DNA of 20,257 bases from Candidatus Aminicenantota bacterium (GTDB taxonomy: Bacteria; Acidobacteriota; Aminicenantia; UBA2199): positions 178,762-199,018 of the forward strand of contig CP070627.1 in assembly GCA_020355945.1 (NCBI GenBank), written 5' to 3'. The position numbers and the translations under genes were made by a program. The notes beneath the pieces are model-generated. The model saw nothing but the letters and a program-made list of their open reading frames with translations, had not been told where the DNA came from and made no database searches. Below are positions 7,263-15,067 of the stretch, in pieces; within the stretch, counting starts at the first letter, position 1, and each line of letters starts with the position of its first letter.

Positions 7263-10082
7263 ATGGACAGGAATAAAAGGCACCATGGTTTTTTTTCGTT
7301 GGCGTTGAAAATCATCATAGTGGTGGTGACAATTCATTTTTTTATTGAAAACCTATTAGCGTTAACCCCTGAAAGGCCGGGTCATGAGTACCTGGTGGAC
7401 CAGTGGGATGTTGGAGATAAGCTCCCTGGCAACTGCATCTTCTCCATTGCCCAAACGCCGGACGGCTATTTGTGGTTTGCCACCAACAAAGGTTTGGCAC
7501 GATTTGACGGCCTGAGATTCACTACCCTTCAATTCCTGGAAGAAAAGAACAGGAAAGAACATACCTTTCCTGAAGCCCTATTTGTCGATAGTAAAGGAAC
7601 CCTCTGGATCGGGAGTTCTGCCGGTTTAACCCGGTATGGATATGAAATCCGTCAATTTAAAACCTTTACACCGGCAGACGGGATAACCGCCGACCGCATT
7701 CGCCTGATCGCTGAAGATGTGCAAGGCAACCTCTGGATCAGTTTCTTTGTCAGTCATGTGAACCGGTTTACCAATGGTCGATTTACTGCTTTCAATGCAG
7801 CCCACGGCCTGGAAGGCAAAAAGATCAACGCCATCCTGGAAAATAAAACGGGTCATTTGCTGTTGGGAACCCGTGAAAACGGCGTATTTGTCTTCCAAAA
7901 TGAACGGTTTTTTAAGTATGAAATACAAGGCCTGGGCAAAGATCATTTGATCATTACCATGGTAGAGGACCGGGAAGGGAATTTATGGGTGGGAACCAAT
8001 AAAGGATTATTCCAGGTTACCGATAACAGGGAGTCGGTTGATATTTATACCACCGGGCAGGGACTGTCCGGTGACTATGTGACCTATATCCTGGAAGGTG
8101 AAGACCGCAATCTCTGGGTGGGAACCACCAACGGCTTGAACCAAATGAAACCGAATTCCTCCGGTATGTTATCCTTTAAACATTTTTTGGAGAATCATGT
8201 AATTACTTGCCTGTTTAAAGACAGGGAGGGGTCCTTATGGATTGGTACCCTGGATTCAGGGGTGCGGCGGTTAAAGGAAGCCAGGCTCTTTTCCTATACA
8301 GTTAAAGGAAATGGTCAAGAAGAAATTATTCTTTCACTATATGAAGACCGGCAAGGGGATATCCGCATCGGCACCCAGGCCGGGAGATTGTGCCGGTGCA
8401 GGGAGAGTGAACCTATCCAAACCCTGGAAATCCCCGGGATTAAAGGTATAGGTATTCTTGCCATCACCGAGGACAGCAGTGGCAATTTATGGTTAGGTAC
8501 CAATGGTAAGGGTGTTTTTATGGAAAAAAGGGGGCGGTTTACCAACTTTACCACCCGGGATGGCCTGGCGGATAACCTTGTCACTTCTATATTTGAGGAC
8601 AGTCGCGGCGATCTCTGGTTCAGTACGGATGGGGGGGTGAGCCGGTACCGGCAAGGCACCCTGGAATCCTTTAAAAACCAGGGTGTACCGTCAAAGGTTC
8701 ATAATGTTTATGAAGATAAATATCATCACATCCTGCTGGCCACCAGCAAGGGAATTAAAGTGATGAAAAACAATGCGTTTATAGAGAATAAAATGACAGG
8801 ATGTTTCCATAACGTCCCGGTAACTTGCATTTACCAGGACACTGCTCCACCCGGTAGAGATGGGAGTGAAGGGAGTGATAGTAGTGATGGCGGTACGTTC
8901 TGGATCGCCACCCACGGTGCAGGGTTGAAACGGTTTAAAAATGGAATCCTTACCTCCTATACCACTGACCAGGGCATGACCAGTAATTTTATCTACCAGG
9001 TGTTTGCAGACCAGGGGGAGAATCTCTGGATGATGAGTGACACTGGTGTTCTTCGGGCTGCCAAAAGTGAGTTGAACCAATTGGCCGACGGCCAGGTGCA
9101 GCGCATCAACTGTACTTCTTTCGGGATCGCCGACGGGATGAAAAGCATTGAATTCAATAATATGTTTTCCAGGCACTCCGCCATCAAAACCCGCGAAAGG
9201 GAATTCTGGTTTGCCACCAGGAAAGGGATCGCCGTTGTTAACCCGGATAGAATTAAAATAAACAAATTTCCTCCACCGGCGATCATTGAAACGGTTGCGT
9301 TTAACGATGCATCGATTCCCTTTCAAAGGGACAGCAAAACCAATAGGTTTAAAAAGGCAGAGGATATTGTGTTCCGGTTTACTGCCCCTACCTTTTTGTC
9401 GCCGGAACAGGTAACATTCAAATACAAACTGGAGGGGTTTGACAGGGATTGGGTCTTTCTTCCCCCGGGGAAGAAGCGAATGGCCCGTTACCAGGACCTG
9501 GACCCCGGGGTTTACACCTTTACCGTTAATGCCTGTAACAGTGACGGTGTGTGGGACACCACCGGCGATTCCATCACCTTTACTTTAAAATCCCTTTTTT
9601 ATGAAACCCTCTACTTTAAACTGGGGGTACTTGTTTTTTTACTGGTCCTGGCCGCTACGATATATTTCGTGTACAAAAAACAGAAACAGTGGGCCCGGAA
9701 AAGTTATAAACACTCTCCCCTGAATCCAATATTTGCAGAAGAATGTACAAAGAAACTCACCCACCTTATGGAAGTAGAGAAAATTTACCAGGATGAATCC
9801 CTTTCCCTGCAGTCATTGGCTGAAAAGTTATCCATTAACCATCATCAATTATCCCAGTTGCTCAATGAAAAATTGAACAAGAATTTTTCGGATTTCATCA
9901 ACACCCACCGGATCGAGGAGGCCAAAAAACTGCTGCGGGATCCCAAATGGGAGGACCGGAAAATCATATCCATTGCTTTTGAAGTGGGTTATAATACAAA
10001 AGCTGCTTTTTACAATGTGTTCAAAAAGTATACCAACATGACTCCTACCCAGTATAGACAGTATAGGAGTCAAAATTTATAA
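7263..10082 (+). CDS. Membrane-spanning propeller sensor fused directly to an AraC-type DNA-binding domain (no kinase)
   Basis: 939 residues from the ATG at 7263 (AAGGA a few nt upstream); the frame is open to a TTG at 7218. A signal anchor (about 10-34) is followed by 14 Reg_prop-type repeats (about 60-665; e.g. DREGNLWVGTNKGL), a Y_Y_Y domain (about 701-765), one membrane helix (about 785-805) and, after a 20-residue linker, an AraC/XylS domain. The two helix-turn-helices are at about 846-868 (LAEKLSINHHQLSQLL) and 899-932 (ISIAFEVGYNTKAAFYNVFKKY). PAS, HisKA, HATPase and receiver domains are all absent. This is a one-component, membrane-tethered version of the hybrid systems; I recall that Bacteroides SusR has a similar layout. 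A Gly/Ser/Asp-rich insert (about 526-544) interrupts one blade. The stop codon lies in the first copy of repeat A. A likely target is the upstream peptide gene or its own region. Confidence 0.92.
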   Translation: MDRNKRHHGFFSLALKIIIVVVTIHFFIENLLALTPERPGHEYLVDQWDVGDKLPGNCIFSIAQTPDGYLWFATNKGLARFDGLRFTTLQFLEEKNRKEHTFPEALFVDSKGTLWIGSSAGLTRYGYEIRQFKTFTPADGITADRIRLIAEDVQGNLWISFFVSHVNRFTNGRFTAFNAAHGLEGKKINAILENKTGHLLLGTRENGVFVFQNERFFKYEIQGLGKDHLIITMVEDREGNLWVGTNKGLFQVTDNRESVDIYTTGQGLSGDYVTYILEGEDRNLWVGTTNGLNQMKPNSSGMLSFKHFLENHVITCLFKDREGSLWIGTLDSGVRRLKEARLFSYTVKGNGQEEIILSLYEDRQGDIRIGTQAGRLCRCRESEPIQTLEIPGIKGIGILAITEDSSGNLWLGTNGKGVFMEKRGRFTNFTTRDGLADNLVTSIFEDSRGDLWFSTDGGVSRYRQGTLESFKNQGVPSKVHNVYEDKYHHILLATSKGIKVMKNNAFIENKMTGCFHNVPVTCIYQDTAPPGRDGSEGSDSSDGGTFWIATHGAGLKRFKNGILTSYTTDQGMTSNFIYQVFADQGENLWMMSDTGVLRAAKSELNQLADGQVQRINCTSFGIADGMKSIEFNNMFSRHSAIKTREREFWFATRKGIAVVNPDRIKINKFPPPAIIETVAFNDASIPFQRDSKTNRFKKAEDIVFRFTAPTFLSPEQVTFKYKLEGFDRDWVFLPPGKKRMARYQDLDPGVYTFTVNACNSDGVWDTTGDSITFTLKSLFYETLYFKLGVLVFLLVLAATIYFVYKKQKQWARKSYKHSPLNPIFAEECTKKLTHLMEVEKIYQDESLSLQSLAEKLSINHHQLSQLLNEKLNKNFSDFINTHRIEEAKKLLRDPKWEDRKIISIAFEVGYNTKAAFYNVFKKYTNMTPTQYRQYRSQNL

Positions 10083-10109
10083 ATTTTGACTGTTCAAGAA
10101 CATTGATAA
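10070..10109. repeat. Repeat A, copy 1: 40-bp direct repeat containing a palindrome
   Basis: Identical over 40 bp to 13658-13697. The first half is a perfect palindrome (TCAAAATTTA followed by its complement), which in this copy extends to 24 bp (10068-10091). The second half is TGTTCAAGAACATTGATAA-like unique sequence. The repeat overlaps the end of the AraC-regulator gene and provides its last codons (S-Q-N-L) and stop. The palindrome could act as an RNA hairpin or a protein-binding or insertion site. Confidence 0.9.
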
Positions 10110-10147
10110 TCCGATAAAGGAGAGAAAAGGGTCAAGTATTATCTTTT

Positions 10148-10178
10148 TTGACTAATAAATTTTCAAATAGGTTATATT
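10148..10178 (+). promoter_or_regulatory. Candidate promoter of the trypsin-fold gene
   Basis: TTGACT (10148-10153) with TTATAT/TATATT (10172-10178) at 18-19 bp spacing, about 85 bp before the ATG at 10262. The -35 box is good; the -10 box and spacing are only fair. The gap 10110-10261 holds nothing else I can name. Confidence 0.45.
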
Positions 10179-10261
10179 TATAGGTATGAAAAGAAGCCTG
10201 TTCTTAAGCCAAAAGGTAAGCAAAAAAAATTAAATTATTATAAATTTTAGGAGGTTATAGA

Positions 10262-11416
10262 ATGAAAAGTAAAAAACTGATCGCTATGATCATTTTCGTG
10301 TTAGGTTTTATGGGTGGCCAATTAATCGCCGCGGAAATTGTTGGGTATTCAATTTACCCAAACATTGAGAACCCGCATCCTTATTCCAAAGCCCATAAGG
10401 ATACAGGGGTATGGTCCGAAACTATTTGCCAAAGTGGTGCTGCCTGGTTGAAGGTTCATTTTTCTAATTTCCATCTGAAAGACGACGAATATGTGGATTT
10501 GATCGACAAAAACGGATTTGTCATGGTACGAATTAAAGGAATCGATGTGGCCGATGAAAAGAAATCAAGGTTCAAAGTCATAAAAAATGACCACAAAAAA
10601 GTCAGTTTCTGGGGACCTTCCATTGCCGGAGATGTATTAAGAATTGAATTGCATATGGAAAAGGATACGCGTAAGGGGTGGGGTTTTACTATTGATGAAG
10701 TTGGCGTGGGTATCAAACCATTCCCAGAAGATGAACTGGCATGGATCGAGTGCGTTTGCGGTACCGATGATAGAGAGAATATTGTGTGTTATTCTGGCCA
10801 GGGAGAATATTTTGCTCGAGGGCAGGCGGTTGGAAGAATGCTCTATCAAAAGAATGGATACTGGTATAAGGGCAACGGTTTCCTGTGTGCATGCGACTAT
10901 AGAAGTACCTTTTTGACTCATTCTTCACTTATTGATTCCCAGAGTGTGGTGAATACCCTCGAGGTCCAATTCGAATATCAATACCCCTATTGCAATGGCA
11001 CTGGTCGGATTTCTTCCTATACCCATTCAGGAGATCAGTATATCTGGTCAGATTCCACAAAAAAATATTGCGTATTGACATTGAAAGATAGTCCACAAGA
11101 CTATTACCAATCGCTAGAACCCCTCAATAGAGAACCGGAAGTAAATGAAGACATTTACCTGATCCAGCATCCCAGCGGTGACCCGAAACAAATTGGCTTT
11201 GGTGTTGTATCCAATACTACTGGCTACGGTGGCTTGTCTTTTTATCACTATATCGACACTGATTCAAACGGAACTTGGGGAGCGCCAATACTTGTAGATG
11301 ATTCAAGTAATATGGATAAAGTACTTGGTTTTGATGACGATGGTAATTGTCCAAATAAAGCCGTAAAAATGACAGCTATTTACTCTGAGGTTAAACATTA
11401 CCTCGGCTGTAACTAA
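10262..11416 (+). CDS. Exported trypsin-fold (lysyl/glutamyl endopeptidase-like) protein, probably catalytically dead
   Basis: 384 residues. The start is firm: AGGAGG (10249-10254) lies 7 nt before the ATG. A signal peptide (1-24, ending LIAA) leads to a beta-rich, possibly CUB-like N-terminal domain (about 45-152) and a chymotrypsin-fold domain (about 185-384) of the bacterial lysyl/glutamyl endopeptidase type. Recognisable landmarks are GNGFLCAC (204-211), the histidine-loop region LTHSSLI (218-224), YLIQHPSGDPKQI (299-311) and the serine-loop region GTWGAPIL (337-344). In active relatives these read roughly LTxxHCI and GxSGxP. By that alignment His falls on Ser222, Ser on Trp339 and the Asp of 'DxxLL' on Lys268. 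All three triad positions therefore look substituted, which points to a pseudoprotease: a binding or scaffold protein, or a decoy. Ten cysteines suggest disulfides outside the cytoplasm. The alignment is from memory. Confidence 0.75.
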   Translation: MKSKKLIAMIIFVLGFMGGQLIAAEIVGYSIYPNIENPHPYSKAHKDTGVWSETICQSGAAWLKVHFSNFHLKDDEYVDLIDKNGFVMVRIKGIDVADEKKSRFKVIKNDHKKVSFWGPSIAGDVLRIELHMEKDTRKGWGFTIDEVGVGIKPFPEDELAWIECVCGTDDRENIVCYSGQGEYFARGQAVGRMLYQKNGYWYKGNGFLCACDYRSTFLTHSSLIDSQSVVNTLEVQFEYQYPYCNGTGRISSYTHSGDQYIWSDSTKKYCVLTLKDSPQDYYQSLEPLNREPEVNEDIYLIQHPSGDPKQIGFGVVSNTTGYGGLSFYHYIDTDSNGTWGAPILVDDSSNMDKVLGFDDDGNCPNKAVKMTAIYSEVKHYLGCN

Positions 11417-11500
11417 CTGATAATCATTATGACATTATAATGTATGACTGTTGGTATTACAGCAAAAGAAATTTTTAGTGTGTAAGAGCGGATTTGTAAA

Positions 11501-11545
11501 AATAAATAAGCCCGAAGGATCATTATCTTTCGGGCTTTATTTATG
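11501..11545 (+). terminator. Rho-independent terminator after the trypsin-fold gene
   Basis: Stem GCCCGAAGGAT (11510-11520), loop CATT, complement ATCTTTCGGGC (11525-11535, one G-U pair), followed by TTTATTTAT. The A-rich sequence before the stem can extend pairing into the T tract, so it may work in both directions. It ends only about 20 nt before the next start codon. Confidence 0.8.
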
Positions 11546-11565
11546 ACACATAAAAAAAAGTTTCA

Positions 11566-13593
11566 ATGGCTAAAAAGGTGAAAGTATTAAATTTTATATA
11601 CCAATTTATTTTATTATCGATCATGGGGGTACTGTTAGCTTTTCCCGCCTGGGTAAGAGGCGGCACACTCAGGCAATATCTTTCACCTTATCCGTATATT
11701 ACGGTTATAGTTCTTTTTATATTCATTTTATCTCCTTATTTGCACCGGCCATCCCACTATCATGGTTGTTCTCGGATTCTCGATCAGGTTCAACGGATAT
11801 TTCGGGACCCTATTTTTTATCTCGGGGCAGCATTCCTATGTCAGTTATATGTTCAGTGGTGGAATTCAGGAAAGATTCGTATATTGGAACAGGGATCAAA
11901 GGATGTAACGTTTTGCCCCCCTTACATCGATTGGCTGCCAGGAGCCGTGGATAATATACGGAGTTGGGATATGGTTGTATGGTTTTTTCCCGCATTTGTT
12001 GCTTTGATGATTATTCGCCATGGGTTTTCCAAACCAAAAATGGTTAAGATATTGTTCTGGGGAATGATTGTTAATGCATCATTACTGGCAATCTTCGGAC
12101 TGATCGCCCCCCTTTTGGTTGAAAATTATCCGTTGTGGCTCAAGCCTATTCTTCCCAGGCAGGATGTGCTCTTTTTCTCCACTTTTGGCTACCCAAATCA
12201 TGCCGGTTCATTCTTTATATTGCACCTGGGCTTGGCATGCGGTTTGTTTTTTTACTATTACGCTAATAGAAAGCATGAAAACCAGGTATTGGTAAAAACC
12301 GGTATATTGTTGGTAAGCATTTTACTTCTGCTTTATGTGATTCATCTGACCCACAGCCGTTATGCCATGTTGTTCTCCTGGCTGACAACTGCGTTTTTCA
12401 CATTTCATTTATTATATTTATCCATAGGCAAGGACCTGGATAAACGTCTGAAAATCGGTATTATTGCAATTGTTGTTGTGGGTTTAATCGTTATCGGTTT
12501 GTTCGCTTTATATCATACGGCAAAGGGAGATATCCTTTCCAAACTAACGAAAATGTCTGAACCGGGAAAGTTTATTAACGAACAATTCGATTTGAAGTTC
12601 TGGCAAGTGGTGGCTGCAGCTAAGATGTGGCGGGATTATCCTCTTTTCGGGATTGGAGGTGGAAGCTACCGTGAATATCTACTACAATATGTGAGGAACC
12701 ATAAAGAGAGATATATTGCCACTCATTATTGGGGTATGGCCTATGTACATAACGACTTGATGCAGTTTTTGTGTGAATTCGGCATTATTGGTACCGGATT
12801 GTTGGCTGCGGTTTTCCTCTTCTTGGTATCCAGGATAGCGGCTTCCAGGCAGTGGAAACAGGGATTTTTCTTTTTTGGTTTGTTGGGTGCCGGCGGAGTG
12901 TTTATCCACAGCTTGATCGATTTACCTTTTAGAAGTCCGCCGGTGATTATTGCTTTTGTCGTCATCCTGGCAGGATATGGGATTCTGCAAACTCAGCAGC
13001 GTCACCAGGAACAAATAACAAAAAAGAAGGGCTCTTTCATTTCCTTTGTAACACGGTTTGTTAACTTTTATACGCTAGTTTTTCTTTTTATAAGTATCGT
13101 GATGTGGTGGATTTTGACCCCTATCCGTCAAAAGGTTTCGCAGGATATTGTCCGCGAGGTTAAAAGGGAGTATGAAGCAAAATTAATAACCTTTCCATAT
13201 AATAATGTAACTCCGGGAATATCTCAAAATGCATCACCTGCCCTGCTGCGGTCGCTATGGTGGGCGAAACTTTTATATGCCGAATATAAAGAACTCCATT
13301 TATTGTCGGCTAAAATCAATTTCGATCTCTATCGTAATGCCAGTCCCAAAAATGAAAAAGGTGCAAAAAGCTATTTAAAAGAGGCATTTAGAAGTTCTTT
13401 GACGGCCAGACGCTTTACTACCTATGGGGATATTGAATTTATTAAATTGCATACGGCTGTTCTTGATGCGCTTGGCTATTACCTTGAAGAGAGTTGGTGT
13501 TTGAAATGTTTGAGAGATATTTATGCAAAGGATATCAGGGTCAATCGCCTGGTTCGGGAATTTTATTTTCGGCGCCCTTATTTGTACCGGTAA
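11566..13593 (+). CDS. O-antigen ligase / polymerase-like integral membrane protein (Wzy/WaaL family)
   Basis: 675 residues with about 10-12 hydrophobic helices in the first 520, e.g. 10-27, 43-58, 138-152, 163-185, 214-232, 243-260, 296-316, 408-424, 433-450 and 458-473. The family signature is a large periplasmic loop (about 320-400) with RDYPLFGIGGGSYREYL (356-372) and YVHNDLMQFLCEFGIIG (393-409). Such proteins join glycan to lipid A-core or polymerise glycan at the periplasmic face. A final helix (about 501-518) leads to a 155-residue extracytoplasmic, helix-rich tail unlike the TPR tails of many relatives. The ATG has no obvious ribosome site and lies right after a terminator hairpin, so either read-through or an unseen promoter supplies its mRNA. 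No glycosyltransferases are nearby. The gene forms a module with the trypsin-fold gene between the two copies of repeat A. Confidence 0.85.
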   Translation: MAKKVKVLNFIYQFILLSIMGVLLAFPAWVRGGTLRQYLSPYPYITVIVLFIFILSPYLHRPSHYHGCSRILDQVQRIFRDPIFYLGAAFLCQLYVQWWNSGKIRILEQGSKDVTFCPPYIDWLPGAVDNIRSWDMVVWFFPAFVALMIIRHGFSKPKMVKILFWGMIVNASLLAIFGLIAPLLVENYPLWLKPILPRQDVLFFSTFGYPNHAGSFFILHLGLACGLFFYYYANRKHENQVLVKTGILLVSILLLLYVIHLTHSRYAMLFSWLTTAFFTFHLLYLSIGKDLDKRLKIGIIAIVVVGLIVIGLFALYHTAKGDILSKLTKMSEPGKFINEQFDLKFWQVVAAAKMWRDYPLFGIGGGSYREYLLQYVRNHKERYIATHYWGMAYVHNDLMQFLCEFGIIGTGLLAAVFLFLVSRIAASRQWKQGFFFFGLLGAGGVFIHSLIDLPFRSPPVIIAFVVILAGYGILQTQQRHQEQITKKKGSFISFVTRFVNFYTLVFLFISIVMWWILTPIRQKVSQDIVREVKREYEAKLITFPYNNVTPGISQNASPALLRSLWWAKLLYAEYKELHLLSAKINFDLYRNASPKNEKGAKSYLKEAFRSSLTARRFTTYGDIEFIKLHTAVLDALGYYLEESWCLKCLRDIYAKDIRVNRLVREFYFRRPYLYR

Positions 13594-13657
13594 CATTCCC
13601 ATCAGCGAGTACAGTCTATAATCCCGTTGTGAAAACTCACAACAACTGCCCTTGTAA

Positions 13658-13697
13658 TCAAAATTTATAAATTTTGACTGTTCAAGAACATTGATAA
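13658..13697. repeat. Repeat A, copy 2: 40-bp direct repeat
   Basis: Identical to 10070-10109 over 40 bp, with a 20-bp perfect palindrome at 13658-13677. It lies 64 bp after the O-antigen ligase-like gene. Together the copies bracket the trypsin-fold and ligase genes (about 3.5 kb). Only 8 nt separate it from repeat B copy 1. Confidence 0.9.
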
Positions 13698-13705
13698 GAA
13701 AAGAA

Positions 13706-13745
13706 GGTGCCATGCAAAAATGAGGGTAAAAAAAAGATACCCTGG
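13706..13745. repeat. Repeat B, copy 1: 40-bp direct repeat
   Basis: 39 of 40 bases match 20021-20060, in the same orientation; the only difference is at base 8 (T here, G there). Each copy contains AGGGTA and TACCCT separated by an A-rich stretch, so each can fold into a small hairpin. The copies flank the whole TA/HD-HSP90 and AAA/DUF4276 block. Confidence 0.88.
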
Positions 13746-13802
13746 GGAACCAGGGAAATATTTAAACATTTCAACGCACCGACCCTTTTTTCCCAAAAGG
13801 GT
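13740..13802. repeat. Two perfect small hairpins in the gene-free stretch 13594-13932
   Basis: CCCTGG-GGAA-CCAGGG (13740-13755) and ACCCTTTT-TTCCC-AAAAGGGT (13782-13802). Neither is followed by a T tract, so terminator function is doubtful. The 339-bp gap also holds repeat A copy 2, repeat B copy 1 and the promoter at 13855. I see no gene in it. Confidence 0.6.
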
Positions 13803-13854
13803 TCATGGCCGCCGGAGGCAAAAGTTGACGGTGGATTTAGGAGGCACGTAGGGG

Positions 13855-13883
13855 TTGACAATTTCTTCAAATCGTTCTAATAT
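13855..13883 (+). promoter_or_regulatory. Strong sigma-70 promoter of the TA / HD-HSP90 operon
   Basis: A perfect TTGACA (13855-13860), a 17-bp spacer and TAATAT (13878-13883, 5/6 match). Transcription would begin near 13890, about 43 bp before the first gene's ATG at 13933. This is the best promoter in the window. No clear operator palindrome overlaps it. Confidence 0.8.
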
Positions 13884-13932
13884 TAAAGCATGACGGAAAA
13901 AAGAGCAGATAATGCGTATCAAGGAGGCAAAA

Positions 13933-14202
13933 ATGGAAATTCATGAACTGATAGTTGAAATGAAGTTGTTAGAGCGCCGTTTGACCCTCTATGAAGAAAA
14001 GTATGGTGTTCTCAGTGAAGACTTTTATGCCGCCCTTATGGATGGTGAGTTGTCACAATACGACGCTTATGATGAGACTCGTGCCGATTTTAGCAAATGG
14101 AAAGGAATTTATGAGACATGGATGAGGCGGAAAGAATATTACAGGAAACAAATTCAACAACGCAAGTTGTCAGAGATGATGCGTGTTCAACCTGCATATT
14201 GA
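13933..14202 (+). CDS. Small helical protein, probable antitoxin of a TumE-type module
   Basis: 89 residues, charged and almost entirely helical or coiled coil, starting [20 protein letters not shown]. The segment '[21 protein letters not shown] ... [17 protein letters not shown]' matches the pattern I associate with small proteins encoded just before TumE/DUF6516 toxins (K-Y-G-x-x-S-E-x-F-Y, then a W-x-x-x-Y motif). I see no DNA-binding domain, so autoregulation is not obvious. AAGGAGG (13921-13927) lies 5 nt before the ATG at 13933; an upstream in-frame ATG at 13912 lacks such a site. It is the first gene of the operon, with 2 nt to the next ATG. The antitoxin role is inferred from the neighbour. 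Confidence 0.7.
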   Translation: MEIHELIVEMKLLERRLTLYEEKYGVLSEDFYAALMDGELSQYDAYDETRADFSKWKGIYETWMRRKEYYRKQIQQRKLSEMMRVQPAY

Positions 14203-14204
14203 AA

Positions 14205-14624
14205 ATGCCTGATAATCCTCTAAAATCACTTACCCATTACAGCCGCTTTATTGCAGAATTGCTCAACCGTCCTACTGTAAAACATTCCACTTTGTCTGTT
14301 TGGTCTGACAGTCTATATACAGGAGTTGCCGAAGGCGATGTGTTTTTCACAAATGGCCTTCGGCTGCGTATAAGGGAAGAACTTGATTTCCTTGAAGGTA
14401 TAATTACATCTTATGGCTACGAAGTGCATCGTGGAACTGAACGACTCTATTGGTACGACGACTTCCCACATCCCAAAGATTCGAATTTGAAATCAACATA
14501 CCCACATCACAAACATATCCCTCCTGACATCAAACACAATCGCATTCCTGCCCCTGAAATCAGTTTCATCAGGTGCAATCTTCCTGTGCTTATTCGAGAA
14601 ATTGAAGAAATCAAAGCGAAATGA
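14205..14624 (+). CDS. TumE-like (DUF6516) putative toxin
   Basis: 139 residues from the ATG at 14205; the frame stays open upstream to 14118 over the antitoxin gene, but the start 2 nt after the antitoxin stop fits translational coupling. The family order is visible: an N-terminal helix ([10 protein letters not shown]), a hydrophobic strand leading to '[11 protein letters not shown]' (52-62), '[21 protein letters not shown]' split around 70-90, and the histidine-rich '[12 protein letters not shown]' (99-110), then a helical end. TumE-family proteins are toxins of type II-like TA pairs; the conserved Tyr/Asp/His residues are candidate active-site positions. Its stop overlaps the start of the next gene (ATGA, 4 nt), so the TA pair is joined tightly to the HD/HSP90 gene, which is unusual. 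Length agrees with the family. Confidence 0.8.
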   Translation: MPDNPLKSLTHYSRFIAELLNRPTVKHSTLSVWSDSLYTGVAEGDVFFTNGLRLRIREELDFLEGIITSYGYEVHRGTERLYWYDDFPHPKDSNLKSTYPHHKHIPPDIKHNRIPAPEISFIRCNLPVLIREIEEIKAK

Positions 14625-15061
14625 TCAATATTCCAGGAAAATTCAAGGATTTATTGATAGATAGCGAATATAGCGGACCAGTCAACACATTCGTTTCATG
14701 TGTTACACAAATACTCGATGACAACAAATTACCTTTTTTTCCGGGGTATACGGACCATGGGAGAAAGCATGTAGAGGGTGTTCTTAACACCATAGCAGAT
14801 CTTATCCCTTATGATGTTTCAGAAAAAAAGCTTCTTAGTTCAGCCGATGCAGCCATAATTATTTGTGCTGCTTTACTTCATGATTTACCAATGCACCTCA
14901 GGGAAGATGGATTTTTAATGCTTATTAAACCAAATACTCCCTTTAAACCACTAACCTGTTTTAAAGAATCGCATGGCAAATATCCGGCGGACAAAGAATG
15001 GCACTTGCTGTGGGATGAATTCTGTGTAGAAACAACGAGTTGGAGTGATCGTGATATGTAA
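14621..15061 (+). CDS. N-terminal part of an interrupted HD-domain / HSP90-like ATPase gene
   Basis: 146 residues carrying the first half of an HD-type metal phosphohydrolase domain: [13 protein letters not shown] (His46, His50) and the HD pair in LLHDLPMH (His87-Asp88). The ATG overlaps the TumE-like stop by 4 nt. The frame ends at TAA (15059-15061) in the middle of the HD domain, and the same frame continues without any shift into the large downstream frame. Residues before the stop (WSDRDM) and after it (NVLG) read as one continuous segment, so this is a single gene of 1030 codons with an in-frame stop, most simply a CAA or AAA codon changed to TAA. It could be a pseudogene, a sequencing error, or a read-through site. 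Alone, this fragment lacks the remaining metal ligands. Confidence 0.75.
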   Translation: MINIPGKFKDLLIDSEYSGPVNTFVSCVTQILDDNKLPFFPGYTDHGRKHVEGVLNTIADLIPYDVSEKKLLSSADAAIIICAALLHDLPMHLREDGFLMLIKPNTPFKPLTCFKESHGKYPADKEWHLLWDEFCVETTSWSDRDM

Positions 15062-15067
15062 AATGTA

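Noticed and set aside
6995..7318. 107-codon minus-strand frame across the precursor/regulator gap
   Set aside because: It is antisense to the precursor end, the hairpin and the regulator start; phenylalanine-rich from A tracts, with no ribosome site or family features.
8691..9326. 211-codon minus-strand open frame inside the regulator gene
   Set aside because: Exactly antisense to well-conserved propeller codons; no recognisable protein features.
11433..11442. CATTATAATG with TATAAT as a promoter for the ligase-like gene
   Set aside because: No -35 box at the right distance, and the terminator hairpin lies between it and the gene.
13782..13802. ACCCTTTT/AAAAGGGT hairpin as terminator of the ligase-like gene
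   Set aside because: No T tract follows on either strand and it is almost 200 bp from the stop codon.
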